A DNA stretch of 64,000 bases. Source: Acanthopleuribacter pedis. Lineage in GTDB: Bacteria > Acidobacteriota > Holophagae > Acanthopleuribacterales > Acanthopleuribacteraceae. Location: NCBI RefSeq assembly GCF_017377855.1, contig NZ_JAFREP010000022.1:1-64000 (forward strand), read 5' to 3'. This document shows, in pieces, positions 29,635 through 37,778 of this stretch. Each line of letters starts with the position of its first letter. Position 1 is the stretch's first letter. A program made the position numbers and the translations under genes. The notes beneath the pieces are model-generated. The model was not told where the DNA came from. It did not search any database and saw only the letters and a program-made list of their open reading frames with translations.

Positions 29635-29652
29635 AAAACGTTCAAAACGTTC
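29635..29652. promoter_or_regulatory. Tandem 9-bp direct repeat, candidate regulator site
   Basis: AAAACGTTC occurs twice without a gap, and a third ACGTTC lies at the desaturase start (about 29554). CarH-type MerR proteins are known to bind short direct repeats near their own promoter, and this is the divergent region between such a regulator and its presumed target operon. The GTG start of the regulator also overlaps a TGTACA. Binding is inference. Confidence 0.4.
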
Positions 29653-29739
29653 ACCACAACACTTGCATTCGTTGATATGCAGGGTTTAGATTAAAAAAAA
29701 TCGATCAAATCGATCATTTCTCAAAAAGGCGGACAGCGG

Positions 29740-30582
29740 GTGTACAGTCCTAGACAAGTTGCCAAGGCCATCGGGGTCAGCGAAGCATCGCTTAAACGCT
29801 GGTGTGATCGCGGATTATTGGCCGTCCAAAAAACGGCCGGGGGCCACCGTCGCATCAGCCGGCGCGATCTGTTGTCGTTTCTGCGCGGGCGCGACCACGA
29901 CCTGGTCGACCCGGCGATGATCGGTTTGCCGGCCGAGTCGGGCAAAAAAGAAGCGACCCTTTCACAGGAAACCTTGTTGGCGGCCCTGCTCAGCGCGGAC
30001 GAGCAACGGCTGCGCGGCATATTCACAAGCTGGTACCTTTCGAGCAAACCGCTGACGCGGTTTTTCGACGAGGGACTCGGCCCCGCGTTCCAGCGCATCG
30101 GCGAAATGTGGCAAAGCGGCGAAATCGAGGTGTACCAGGAACGCCAGAGCGCGGAACTCTGCCGCCGCGCCTTGTACGAACTAATCAGCTTGATCCCGGA
30201 CGCCTCGGACAAAAAGACACTGGCCCTGGGCGCGGGTTTACGCCACGACCCCTACGAGCTGGCCAACCTGATGGTAGAAGCGGCGCTGCGCGAAGTAGGC
30301 CGGCGGTCGGAGACCCTGGGCGTCAATTTACCGGGCGACACCATCGCCAAGGCGGTCGCCACCCGCAAGCCGCAACTGCTGTGGCTCAGCGTGTCCTCGG
30401 TCGCAATGGAATCCAACTTCGTGACGGACTGCGAAATCATCTGGCAAGCCTGCCTGGCCCACCAAACCAAACTCGCGGTCGGCGGTCGCGGCCTCACCAA
30501 CGCCCGCCGCGCCAAAATCAGCTACACGGTCCACTGCGACCGCATCGGCGACCTCATCGACTTCCTCAAATCCAACGGCTAA
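29740..30582 (+). CDS. MerR-family CarH/LitR-like regulator with altered B12 motifs
   Basis: 280 residues from a GTG. Residues 1-60 are a MerR winged helix (YSPRQVAKAIGVSEASLKRWCDRGLL, KTAGGHRRI). Residues 75-155 match the helical cobalamin-cap domain and 158-280 the B12-binding Rossmann fold. In CarH photoreceptors a WX9EH motif caps adenosylcobalamin and E/DXHXXG ligates cobalt. Here W124 and E134 are kept but the His is Arg135, and the cobalt motif reads LRHDPY, with H169 kept but both the acid and the Gly changed. So light-dependent bis-His chemistry looks impossible, and B12 binding is doubtful. It is divergent from the lipid operon, which it probably represses or activates. Start choice is moderate: no strong ribosome site is seen. 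Confidence 0.82.
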   Translation: MYSPRQVAKAIGVSEASLKRWCDRGLLAVQKTAGGHRRISRRDLLSFLRGRDHDLVDPAMIGLPAESGKKEATLSQETLLAALLSADEQRLRGIFTSWYLSSKPLTRFFDEGLGPAFQRIGEMWQSGEIEVYQERQSAELCRRALYELISLIPDASDKKTLALGAGLRHDPYELANLMVEAALREVGRRSETLGVNLPGDTIAKAVATRKPQLLWLSVSSVAMESNFVTDCEIIWQACLAHQTKLAVGGRGLTNARRAKISYTVHCDRIGDLIDFLKSNG

Positions 30583-30701
30583 ACACCGGTCGTTGCCATT
30601 TGGTGAATCTTTAATTCCGGCTCCGCCAAAGCGGGGCTAAACGATGGGCACTCACCTACCCGACCCGAGCGAAGAATAGGCAGGTGCCCTCGTTTGAATT
30701 T

Positions 30702-32162
30702 TCACGAAGCGACCTGGCTGTTAAAGTAGAGCGCCGCGCGTAGGGGGGTTTGGTCGTCGACTGCATCGACGTAGACCAGGTTGGGTGGTTGGGTGATGTT
30801 GCCCGCCGGTCCGGGGAACATCGCGGTGGCGTATTGCCACAGTAAGGGGTTGGCCGTGTCGGCCAGGTCGAGAATCGACAGATCACCGCCCGCCGGGGTC
30901 GAATTGAAATCGGATAAGGTTAAGGTAAACGAGAGCAGGAACATCTCGCCCTGGCTCCAAGTCGCATCGGTGAAACGCCGGTACTTGGTGAGCTGGTCGG
31001 TCATCATGAACACGGCGTTTTCCGTACCTGAATAACAGTCGAACAGGTCAAAATTGGTGTGCTCTTCGTTCGCAATCGGCTGCAGCGGTTTATCCATGTC
31101 GCAACTTATCCCGCCAAATTTCAGCACCCCGCCCGGCGCGTCGTACAAACCCGCATCCAACCCGTCGAACACACACAAGACCCGCTTGCCGCCGTTGATG
31201 ATTTGGTTCACCGTCATCAAACCGACCTTTTCACCCACTTGCGCGGTGAACAGCGCATCACCCAGCTCGCTTTTCATTTGGCTGATCAAGGCCTGCTGGG
31301 TCGCGGTATCGAATGGCTTGCCTTTGCTGGTCATGGCGTGACTGAATTTGAGGATCACCAACTCACGCGGTTGCGCCGCCACAAAAGCCTTTACCGACGA
31401 GAGAATCCCGTGAATGGATTCGCCCTCACAACCCTGAGCACCGACCACCGGCACCACCGAAAAGTGACCCGTGGTGAAGGTCGGCGCGTCACCACTTTGA
31501 TTGGCAGGCAGGAAGGGACGAATGTCGAAATAACGAATCCCCGCCTGTAACTGACCCGCGATGGATAAGCGCTGCGTTTGGGTAATGCGCGCGTTGGCAA
31601 AGGTCGTACAGTTGTTGATTTCACCCATGGCCGCGTCATGGGCCGCCGGCAAAGATACCTTGTTCAACGAACGTCGGCCAAAGGCGCCGTCGGCAGCCAA
31701 CAAGGAACCCATCCAGCCGGCACCCGAGATGTTTTCAAAAGGGGCCTGCGACGGTGGATTGGGATTGGTGCGCAACACCCCAATACCCGGCGTTCCCTGC
31801 CAAGGAATGGGGATGTCGGCTTGGGTCCACTGCACCCAAACCGGGCCTTCCTGCTTGGTGATCTTGACCGGGTCGGCGGCGGTTTGCAGGTTAATGCCCA
31901 CGGCACCCGCCGCTTCCCCGCTGAAGTTCAACTGAAAGTGGGATTGTTGTAACGCGCAGGAGCCGCCACCCTTGGCTTCAATATAGGCGGGTGATTGGCC
32001 CAAGGCGGGGACGGCACTCATCGGTCCCAGCTCGGCGTTGTCGAACAGGTTTAGCATCGAACCCTGATCACCGTCGGTGTACATGCACTTCGTGTCGCTG
32101 ATGGTCGAACCGTGGGCGCGCGTGTCCAAGTTAAGCGCAACCATCAAGGCACCTTTACCCAT
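30702..32162 (-). CDS. PI-PLC X-domain-like phosphodiesterase with novel N-terminal domain
   Basis: 486 residues from ATG 32162 (AGGAGG 6-7 bases upstream). Residues about 165-440 match phosphatidylinositol-specific phospholipase C-like enzymes: SLPAAHDAAMG with candidate catalytic H175, GIRYFDIRPF (208-217), TGHFSVV with H233, FVAAQPRELVILKFSH, GKRVLCVFDG. These enzymes cleave phosphodiester headgroups with acid-base histidines. Residues 1-150 form a separate domain with two Cys, glycine-rich, ending VWVQWTQADIP; I do not recognise it. There is no signal peptide, so the protein is cytoplasmic or leaves by a non-Sec route. It stands alone, divergent from an esterase. Confidence 0.72.
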   Translation of the reverse strand: MGKGALMVALNLDTRAHGSTISDTKCMYTDGDQGSMLNLFDNAELGPMSAVPALGQSPAYIEAKGGGSCALQQSHFQLNFSGEAAGAVGINLQTAADPVKITKQEGPVWVQWTQADIPIPWQGTPGIGVLRTNPNPPSQAPFENISGAGWMGSLLAADGAFGRRSLNKVSLPAAHDAAMGEINNCTTFANARITQTQRLSIAGQLQAGIRYFDIRPFLPANQSGDAPTFTTGHFSVVPVVGAQGCEGESIHGILSSVKAFVAAQPRELVILKFSHAMTSKGKPFDTATQQALISQMKSELGDALFTAQVGEKVGLMTVNQIINGGKRVLCVFDGLDAGLYDAPGGVLKFGGISCDMDKPLQPIANEEHTNFDLFDCYSGTENAVFMMTDQLTKYRRFTDATWSQGEMFLLSFTLTLSDFNSTPAGGDLSILDLADTANPLLWQYATAMFPGPAGNITQPPNLVYVDAVDDQTPLRAALYFNSQVAS

Positions 32163-32565
32163 GATGTTCCTCCTGGAACGTTGCTCCATGCGCGAGCACC
32201 GCCAAAACGGAAGCGCACTCAAAACCGAGCACACCCCGTCCGCTTCAAAACGGTGCAGGCCACGACGGGAGCAACGAAAATTAAGTTGTCGCAAATAGGA
32301 AAATTCTACTACCAAGATAGATTCAAGCAGCCAGGTAGGTCAACCACTACACACAAATTTAACACCCAGAAAAACGTAACCATTCACCACAAAAGGATAA
32401 CCACCTAAAAAAACGCACCTCAGCGCATCCAAAAGTGGAATACCCATCTTTTTCCAGCGCTCAGGGGTGGCCCTGGTTTTTTTGTCCGCGAGCAGGCCAA
32501 TCAACGCCGGTACCCGTATAAGATGGAGTATCCCGGTTTCCAAAACCAAATTGCTGGAGTTTTCC
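32163..32565. other. Divergent intergenic region, no gene seen
   Basis: About 400 bp between the PI-PLC-like gene and the esterase. The middle (about 32290-32410) is AT-rich and probably contains both promoters. I see no hairpin or reading frame worth naming. Confidence 0.5.
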
Positions 32566-33690
32566 ATGATGCTTTCGCTATTGCTGCTTCTTGCCATTGA
32601 ACCCGTCCCCTATCCCACCCAAGGCTTGACCGGCGACGCGCTGGTCACCCATATCGAGCAACGCATCAAAGATCAGGGCGGCACCCCGATCATCGAAGGC
32701 ACGGTGTTTCACATGTTTTATCGCGCGGAAGACGGCCGGGAACCTAAGATCCTTGGCGACTTTGACCGCTGGCGCCGGGGCCGCAAACCCGCCGGCACGC
32801 CCATGACCCACCTGGCCGGGAACTGGTACCACTTCGGCGTGCCGGCCCAACCCAAGGCCCGCCTGGAATATTTGATCGAGGTTGACGGCAAACATGGTCC
32901 CGACCCGCGCAACCCGAGGAAGGTCGCTTCTTTTTCCGGGGACACCAGCGTGGCGCAAATGCCGGACTACCCAGATCACCCTGAGCTGGAACGGCGGCCG
33001 GGCGTGCCGGCAGGCAAACTCGAATCCTTTTCGTTTAAAAGCAACTTGCGCCGCAACGAACGCCAGGTCCATGTCTACACGCCGGCGGGTTATGGGGAAC
33101 ATAGGGGTAAATTGCCGACGCTGTACATCGCCGACGGCTCGGCCTATGCCAAACGCGGCAAAGTTCCCACCATTTTGGACAACCTGATCGCCGATCAAAA
33201 AATCCCACCGGTGATCGCCGTGTTTGTGGATCCGGTGGATCGCTGGCTGGAATACCGCATGTTCACCCTGTTTCGCCTGATGCTGCTGGAAGAACTGATG
33301 CCCCATCTTAAACAAAAGTGGCGCATCGACAGCGACCGCCAGGTCCTCATCGGCGGTTCGCGCGGCGGTTTAAGCACCCTCGACTTGGTCACCATCCACC
33401 CGGACAAATTCATCGGTGCAATTGCTTTCGCGCCGGCCGGGACTGAAACCGATTTCGGCACCCAGTTGCGTCGCATGGAAGGCGATCCCCGCCCCCAAAT
33501 TCACATCCTGACCGGGAGTTACGACTTCTGGCTACCCAACAGCGTGGATTACTACGGGGTAATGAAGGAAAAAGGCTACCGTGTTCACTTCCGCGAGGAA
33601 CCGATCGGCCATTCCATCTATTCCTGGCACGGCTATTTAGACGAGTTGCTGATCCCCATCCTGGCGAAAGCCACCCGGCAGCAACGGTGA
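32566..33690 (+). CDS. Exported alpha/beta-hydrolase esterase (enterochelin-esterase-like)
   Basis: 374 residues from ATG 32566 (GGAG upstream; ATG 32569 is equally possible). A short hydrophobic N-terminus, MMLSLLLLLAIEP, suggests export. Residues about 35-130 resemble an E-set/CBM48-like domain (VFHMFYRAEDG, ILGDFDRW, YLIEVDGKHGPDPRNP). Residues 155-370 are an esterase D/Fes-type hydrolase: VHVYTPAGYGE, LYIADGSAY, nucleophile Ser in IGGSRGG, and a candidate catalytic His in EPIGHSIYSW. Members cleave siderophores, sugar esters or acyl esters. No iron genes are near, so the substrate is open. Confidence 0.8.
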   Translation: MMLSLLLLLAIEPVPYPTQGLTGDALVTHIEQRIKDQGGTPIIEGTVFHMFYRAEDGREPKILGDFDRWRRGRKPAGTPMTHLAGNWYHFGVPAQPKARLEYLIEVDGKHGPDPRNPRKVASFSGDTSVAQMPDYPDHPELERRPGVPAGKLESFSFKSNLRRNERQVHVYTPAGYGEHRGKLPTLYIADGSAYAKRGKVPTILDNLIADQKIPPVIAVFVDPVDRWLEYRMFTLFRLMLLEELMPHLKQKWRIDSDRQVLIGGSRGGLSTLDLVTIHPDKFIGAIAFAPAGTETDFGTQLRRMEGDPRPQIHILTGSYDFWLPNSVDYYGVMKEKGYRVHFREEPIGHSIYSWHGYLDELLIPILAKATRQQR

Positions 33691-34068
33691 TACAAGCGCC
33701 GGCCAACCCAAGTGATTTAACTTGCGAGAAAAACAACGCAACTTCTTCACCGACGACACCTCTCGATGCTGAGCCGACCCTGTTCCAGAAGGTGATCAAT
33801 GTGAGCCGGGACGGCGGGCCTTGCGACGAACGCCGGTGGGAACGGCCGGTGACTACCGGGCCGACTAAGGTGTTACTAATCCCAGATCGCGTCTGGGGAA
33901 ATGAACCCTGTGTTTAGATAGAATGAACCTATGCTTTTGAAACTTTGAAAAAAGAACAGTGACTATTGAAGATTCTTCCAGGGGCGTCGTATTTCACAAC
34001 GGCACCCGCCGCCCTCTAAAAAACTACAAACCAAACAAAACAAACAGCTTACAGAAAATTTCTTAAGT
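33691..34068. other. Intergenic region upstream of csbD
   Basis: About 380 bp before the sigma-54 promoter. The first half is GC-rich without a convincing gene, the second half AT-rich. CTAAAAAACTAC at 34016-34027 recurs, with one change, upstream of the other sigma-54 promoter. GATAGAATGAACC (about 33917) recurs near 19411. Confidence 0.45.
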
Positions 34069-34084
34069 TGGCACCGGCTTTGCT
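34069..34084 (+). promoter_or_regulatory. Sigma-54 promoter for csbD-BON
   Basis: TGGCACCGGCTTTGCT matches the sigma-54 consensus TGGCAC-N5-TTGC, with GG at 34070-34071 and GC at 34082-34083 exactly 10 bases apart. It lies 138 bp upstream of csbD and shares the extended pattern TTGGCACC...GCTTTAA with the site at 37259. The activator gene at 35461-36834 lies between the two. Confidence 0.8.
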
Positions 34085-34221
34085 TTAAGTATCACCGTCC
34101 GCAACAAACCGGATATTCCGGTCAAAGGCTTTTCGTTGAAGTTGAAACGAGTTGCCTCCGGTTAAACAACGGTTTTGTTCGAGGCCCAAGATGAACACCA
34201 TAAACTAAAAAAGGAGAACTT

Positions 34222-34425
34222 ATGAACTGGGATATTACACAAGGTCAATGGGAAATTTTTAAAGGTAAAGCTCGTGCGAAATGGGGCAAATTAAACGATG
34301 ATGATTTGGAATCGGCACGCGGTAAACGCGAAGAATTCGTGGGTCGTCTGCGCAAGGAATACGGTCTCAAAAAAGACGAAGCCGAGAACCAAATCGATCA
34401 ACTCGTCGCAAGCGTTAGCAGCTAA
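34222..34425 (+). CDS. csbD: CsbD family stress protein
   Basis: 67 residues. MNWDITQGQWEIFKGK, AKWGKLNDDDLESARGKREE and a charged helical C-terminus are the CsbD/YjbJ signature. These small, abundant, four-helix-like proteins accumulate in general or envelope stress; the molecular role is not known. Strong AAGGAG site before the ATG. It is the first gene behind the sigma-54 promoter and about 100 bp before the BON protein gene, with which it is probably co-transcribed. Confidence 0.93.
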   Translation: MNWDITQGQWEIFKGKARAKWGKLNDDDLESARGKREEFVGRLRKEYGLKKDEAENQIDQLVASVSS

Positions 34426-34528
34426 GTCCACACGCTAGAGTCCTTTTAATACATTGACTTTCGGATGCATTTCATAAATATGAAATTCATCTCCAAACCG
34501 AAATCTTTCATCAATCTAGGAGATTCTC

Positions 34529-35353
34529 TTGAAATACCACACTTTAATTGCACTACTTTTTGCCCTGACTGTCGCCTTTCCTGTCAACGCTGATTCCAAT
34601 GAGAACGTTTTGGAAGACAGTATTATTGCCTCCAAACTGTGGGCGTCTTATGCCCTTAGTGAAAGTTTAAACCCGTTGACCATTGATATTGATGTGTCCG
34701 ACGGGGTTGTCGCGCTCCACGGTGAAGTCGACAATCGTTCTGAAAAGAACCTTGCCGGCTCTATGGCAGAAGGCACCAAGGGCGTGCGGACGGTAGAAAA
34801 CTACCTCAAAATCGCCAAAGATGAAAAAGGGAACCACGCACCCAAGAAAAAAGCTTCTCTCGTTCATGAAGTCGGTTCGACCCTCAATGACGCCGCCATC
34901 AATGTTGCGGTCTCATCCCGATTGGTAGCCAACAAACACGTCTCCGGGTTTTCCATCGACGTTGAAGTAGCAGACGGCCATGTGAGCTTGGCGGGACAAG
35001 TTTCCGATGCCGACAGCCGAAAAATTGCAGAAAGCATTGCCAAAAATACGCGTGGTGTCAAAACGGTAAACAGTCATTTGGCCGTCAAGGAATCCGATAA
35101 AAAAGAAAAGGACCTGCGCTTACAACACCTCACCGAAAAGATTGACGACATGTGGGTCGCCACCAAAGTTAACAGTCAATATGCCTATACCCGCGGCGTA
35201 GACGCGACCGATATCGACGTTGACGTCGACGAAGGCGTCGTTACCTTAAAAGGTCACGTTGCACACAAGGGCGAAAAAGAATTAGCCTGCAAAATTGCAG
35301 AAGATACGCTCGGTGTCCGTCGTGTAAACGCTGACGCACTCGAAATCCGATAG
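34529..35353 (+). CDS. Exported protein with three BON domains (OsmY-like)
   Basis: 274 residues from a TTG start with AGGAG 6-7 bases upstream; no better start exists. Signal peptide MKYHTLIALLFALTVAFPVNA. Three BON domains follow at about 30-95, 115-190 and 205-274, each with the pattern VxDGVVxLxGxV...A...A....GV..V, for example DGVVALHGEV, DGHVSLAGQV and EGVVTLKGHV. OsmY has two BON domains, so three is a longer form. BON domains bind membranes, and OsmY-type proteins act in the periplasm under osmotic or envelope stress. It probably shares the sigma-54 promoter of csbD. Confidence 0.92.
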   Translation: MKYHTLIALLFALTVAFPVNADSNENVLEDSIIASKLWASYALSESLNPLTIDIDVSDGVVALHGEVDNRSEKNLAGSMAEGTKGVRTVENYLKIAKDEKGNHAPKKKASLVHEVGSTLNDAAINVAVSSRLVANKHVSGFSIDVEVADGHVSLAGQVSDADSRKIAESIAKNTRGVKTVNSHLAVKESDKKEKDLRLQHLTEKIDDMWVATKVNSQYAYTRGVDATDIDVDVDEGVVTLKGHVAHKGEKELACKIAEDTLGVRRVNADALEIR

Positions 35354-35390
35354 AACTTACCCATAACCCACTAAGTCTCTAGGTAGAGAA

Positions 35391-35428
35391 GGGGCGGGCC
35401 GCCGACGGGCGGTTCGCCCCATTTTTTT
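35391..35428 (+). terminator. Rho-independent terminator
   Basis: GGGGCG...CGCCCC outer stem with an inner CCGCC/GGCGG stem, followed by a run of seven T. It ends the csbD-BON transcript just before the convergent activator gene. Confidence 0.88.
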
Positions 35429-35460
35429 GTTACACCCACGGGGGCGCCGCCCCGCGCGGG

Positions 35461-36834
35461 CTATGACTTGGTTTCGTCTTCACGCTCCGAGGCTTCGTAA
35501 CGGTTCAGCTTGTTGTACAGGGTTTTTAGACTGATATCCAATTGCGTGGCGGTCGCCTGTTTGTTGCCTTCGTTGGCATCCAGGGTCGCCAGCAGGAGGC
35601 GCTTTTCGGCATCAGCCAGGGTAATTCCCACCGGAATAGAGAGGTTTGCTTCGTTTTCCAGCCAGCCCTGGTTGATCATGTACGGCGGGAGGTCTTTCGG
35701 CTGAATCTCGTCCCGGCTCAAAATGTAGGCGTGCTCGACCACGTGGCGCAACTCCCGAACATTACCCGGCCACCGCCACGATTGGATTTGTTCGCGAACT
35801 TCTTCCGAAAAGGTTTTCGAGGTTTCGTTTTCTCGGTTTAGCTCCAACAAAAAGAGTTCGGCAAGGTTGACGATATCCGCCTCGCGTTCGCGCAATGGGG
35901 GGACACGGATGGGGAACTGGGCCAAACGGAAAAACAGATCCTCGCGCAAGACGCCCTCTTTTACCGCCTCTTGAGGGTTGCGATTGGTTGCGGCGACAAT
36001 GCGAACATCGGCCTGTTTCTCTCGTTCACCACCGACCGGTGTAAAACGTTCTGATTCCAGCACCCGAAGCAGTTTGGTTTGGAGTTGCGGGTCCATTTCG
36101 GTGATTTCGTCCAGGAAGAGGGTCCCGTTTTCGGCGCGTTCGAAGTAACCGGCGTGGTCGCGGTCGGCGCCGGTGAAACTACCCCGCTTATGGCCGAACA
36201 ACTCGCTCTCCAAGAGCTCGCGTGAAATAGCGCTGCAATTCAAGCCCAAGCAGGGCGCTTCCCGGCGGCGGCTCAGGCTGTGAATACTCTGAGCTGCCAA
36301 CTCTTTCCCGGAGCCACTTTCACCGATCAACAACACGCTAATTTTGCTGTCGGCGACCTTGCGGATCTTGCGGTACATGCGGCGCATGACCCGGGCGTCG
36401 CCGTACATCTGCCCAAACCGACCCAGCGGTGGCCCCTTCTCAAGGATATCTTGGGTTTGATGGGCGGCCTCCAAATCAGCCAGGATGTCCTTCAGCACCT
36501 CCTTGAAATAAGCCATATCAAGCGGTTCCGAGAAGTGATAGGAGGCACCTAGGTTGGCGCATATTTCTGCCAAGGCCGGGCGCGGCTCCTTGCTTAAAAG
36601 GATCAACTCGGCCGATTCAAGCAGGTGCTTGCAGATTTCGCGAGCTTGCCGTTCCGACATATCATCGAGGACCAACAAACACACATCGGCCTGGCGCTTC
36701 GTTAGAAACTGGCGCATTTCGGCCAGGGTGGTCATGCAGTGCACCTTGATGGCCAAACTGGAAAAACAGGTTTGGATTTTTGCAGTGAAGGACTCGGAGG
36801 CATCGTAGAGGATCACTTTCGCTTGTTGTCGCAT
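35461..36834 (-). CDS. Sigma-54-dependent activator with degenerate receiver domain
   Basis: 457 residues in NtrC-family order. The receiver-like domain (5-120) is degenerate: the acidic pair of strand 1 is D11-A12, and the conserved Lys before Pro is Glu (E103-P104), although Asp57/58 remain at the phosphorylation position. The AAA domain has Walker A GESGSGKE (171-178), GSFTGA (218-223, a variant of the sigma-54-contacting GAFTGA) and Walker B LFLDEI (239-244). The C-terminal Fis-type helix-turn-helix is NKQATATQLDISLKTLYNKL. No histidine kinase adjoins it. Sigma-54 promoters before csbD and before the small lipoprotein make these its likely targets. It may be controlled by something other than phosphorylation. 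Confidence 0.9.
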   Translation of the reverse strand: MRQQAKVILYDASESFTAKIQTCFSSLAIKVHCMTTLAEMRQFLTKRQADVCLLVLDDMSERQAREICKHLLESAELILLSKEPRPALAEICANLGASYHFSEPLDMAYFKEVLKDILADLEAAHQTQDILEKGPPLGRFGQMYGDARVMRRMYRKIRKVADSKISVLLIGESGSGKELAAQSIHSLSRRREAPCLGLNCSAISRELLESELFGHKRGSFTGADRDHAGYFERAENGTLFLDEITEMDPQLQTKLLRVLESERFTPVGGEREKQADVRIVAATNRNPQEAVKEGVLREDLFFRLAQFPIRVPPLREREADIVNLAELFLLELNRENETSKTFSEEVREQIQSWRWPGNVRELRHVVEHAYILSRDEIQPKDLPPYMINQGWLENEANLSIPVGITLADAEKRLLLATLDANEGNKQATATQLDISLKTLYNKLNRYEASEREDETKS

Positions 36835-37258
36835 AAAAACTCACAATGATGATTTGGGGGGAGCAGCGTGAACCTTAATGTACCTTAACGCAGAGGGTTG
36901 TGCCTGTTTAATTCAGCGATCCACTTGGGCATGAACCTTCGACCGCGCTGGTTTGGGCGGGGGCGCTCTCGCGAACCAGCCTCTTAAAGTGGTGCAGGAT
37001 GGGTGGCGACCAACGGTTGATGGTTGTGTGATCGTCGGGTTGGTTCCATCCCGGCGAGGCTGGACCGCCGTTGGCGGCGAGAAATCAAAGGGGGCAGACG
37101 GCCGGGCAACCTACCCCGCCGCACCGAGGCTCGCTTTTGAAAAAAGTCTCGAGCAGCTTGTAGAAGTTACGCAACAAGAGAACGCTCGCCGGCGACGAGA
37201 TAAGCGCCCACACCCCTAAACAACTACGAAAAAGCCACTTACCTTCACAATGACTTTT
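36835..37258. other. Intergenic region between activator and lipoprotein genes
   Basis: About 420 bp with no gene I would defend; an 88-codon frame at 36953-37219 has no ribosome site and no family features. CTAAACAACTAC at 37216-37227 matches the copy at 34016 with one change and could be an upstream activator site. Confidence 0.45.
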
Positions 37259-37274
37259 TGGCACCATGCTTGCT
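37259..37274 (+). promoter_or_regulatory. Sigma-54 promoter for small lipoprotein
   Basis: TGGCACCATGCTTGCT carries GG (37260-37261) and GC (37272-37273) 10 bases apart, as required for sigma-54. It is 35 bp before the lipoprotein ATG and shares TTGGCACC...GCTTTAA with the csbD promoter. Confidence 0.8.
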
Positions 37275-37308
37275 TTAAATCAAAACAACAAAACAAAAGG
37301 AGTTGAAC

Positions 37309-37503
37309 ATGAAACAATTTAAAATGATTTTGATCCTTCTCTTATTTAGCATTCTCCTTTTAGGCTGCCAAGAGAAGGAAGGAACCTTTGAAAAAGCCGG
37401 CAAGAAGATTGATCAAAAAGTAGAAAAAGTGAAAGACTCGGCTGAAGAAATTAAAGAAGAAGTGAAAGACGAGATTGACGACCACACCGATGATAACGAC
37501 TAA
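37309..37503 (+). CDS. Small charged lipoprotein
   Basis: 64 residues from ATG 37309 (AGGAG 6-7 bases upstream; the TTG at 37303 is less likely). MKQFKMILILLLFSILLLGC is a lipoprotein signal with lipobox LLGC. The mature part is a short amphipathic, Lys/Glu-rich helix with a heptad look (FEKAGKKIDQKVEKVKDSAE). It resembles small stress lipoproteins and YtxH/CsbD-like helices. The sigma-54 promoter links it to the csbD regulon. Role unknown; an envelope-stress function is inference. Confidence 0.8.
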   Translation: MKQFKMILILLLFSILLLGCQEKEGTFEKAGKKIDQKVEKVKDSAEEIKEEVKDEIDDHTDDND

Positions 37504-37778
37504 TCCGTCTCGCCACCGCCCTGAACCTGAACCCCAGGATGGTCGCTTTACTCTTTTGGGGAATCTCGCCAAGGCACTTGCTTACCCTTTGGTGGGCAAG
37601 GAATCCAAGCCAGGACGCCCCAGTCAAACCATTTAGCCGTGGGCGATAGACGCCGGCTGAACCATACCCTGTGCGCTTTCGATCACCTTAATCGTGATCG
37701 GGTTTGTCTCAAACCGAAACATACCACCCGCAAACGCCTGACACCGTTTGCAAGAAATTTTACAGAAAGGATGAATAC

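Noticed and set aside
33687-33917. A 76-codon frame after the esterase
   Set aside because: No ribosome site, starts inside the esterase stop region, and no recognisable domain or composition typical of the neighbours.
36953-37219. An 88-codon frame between the activator and lipoprotein genes
   Set aside because: No Shine-Dalgarno sequence and random-looking residues; it also covers the candidate activator site.
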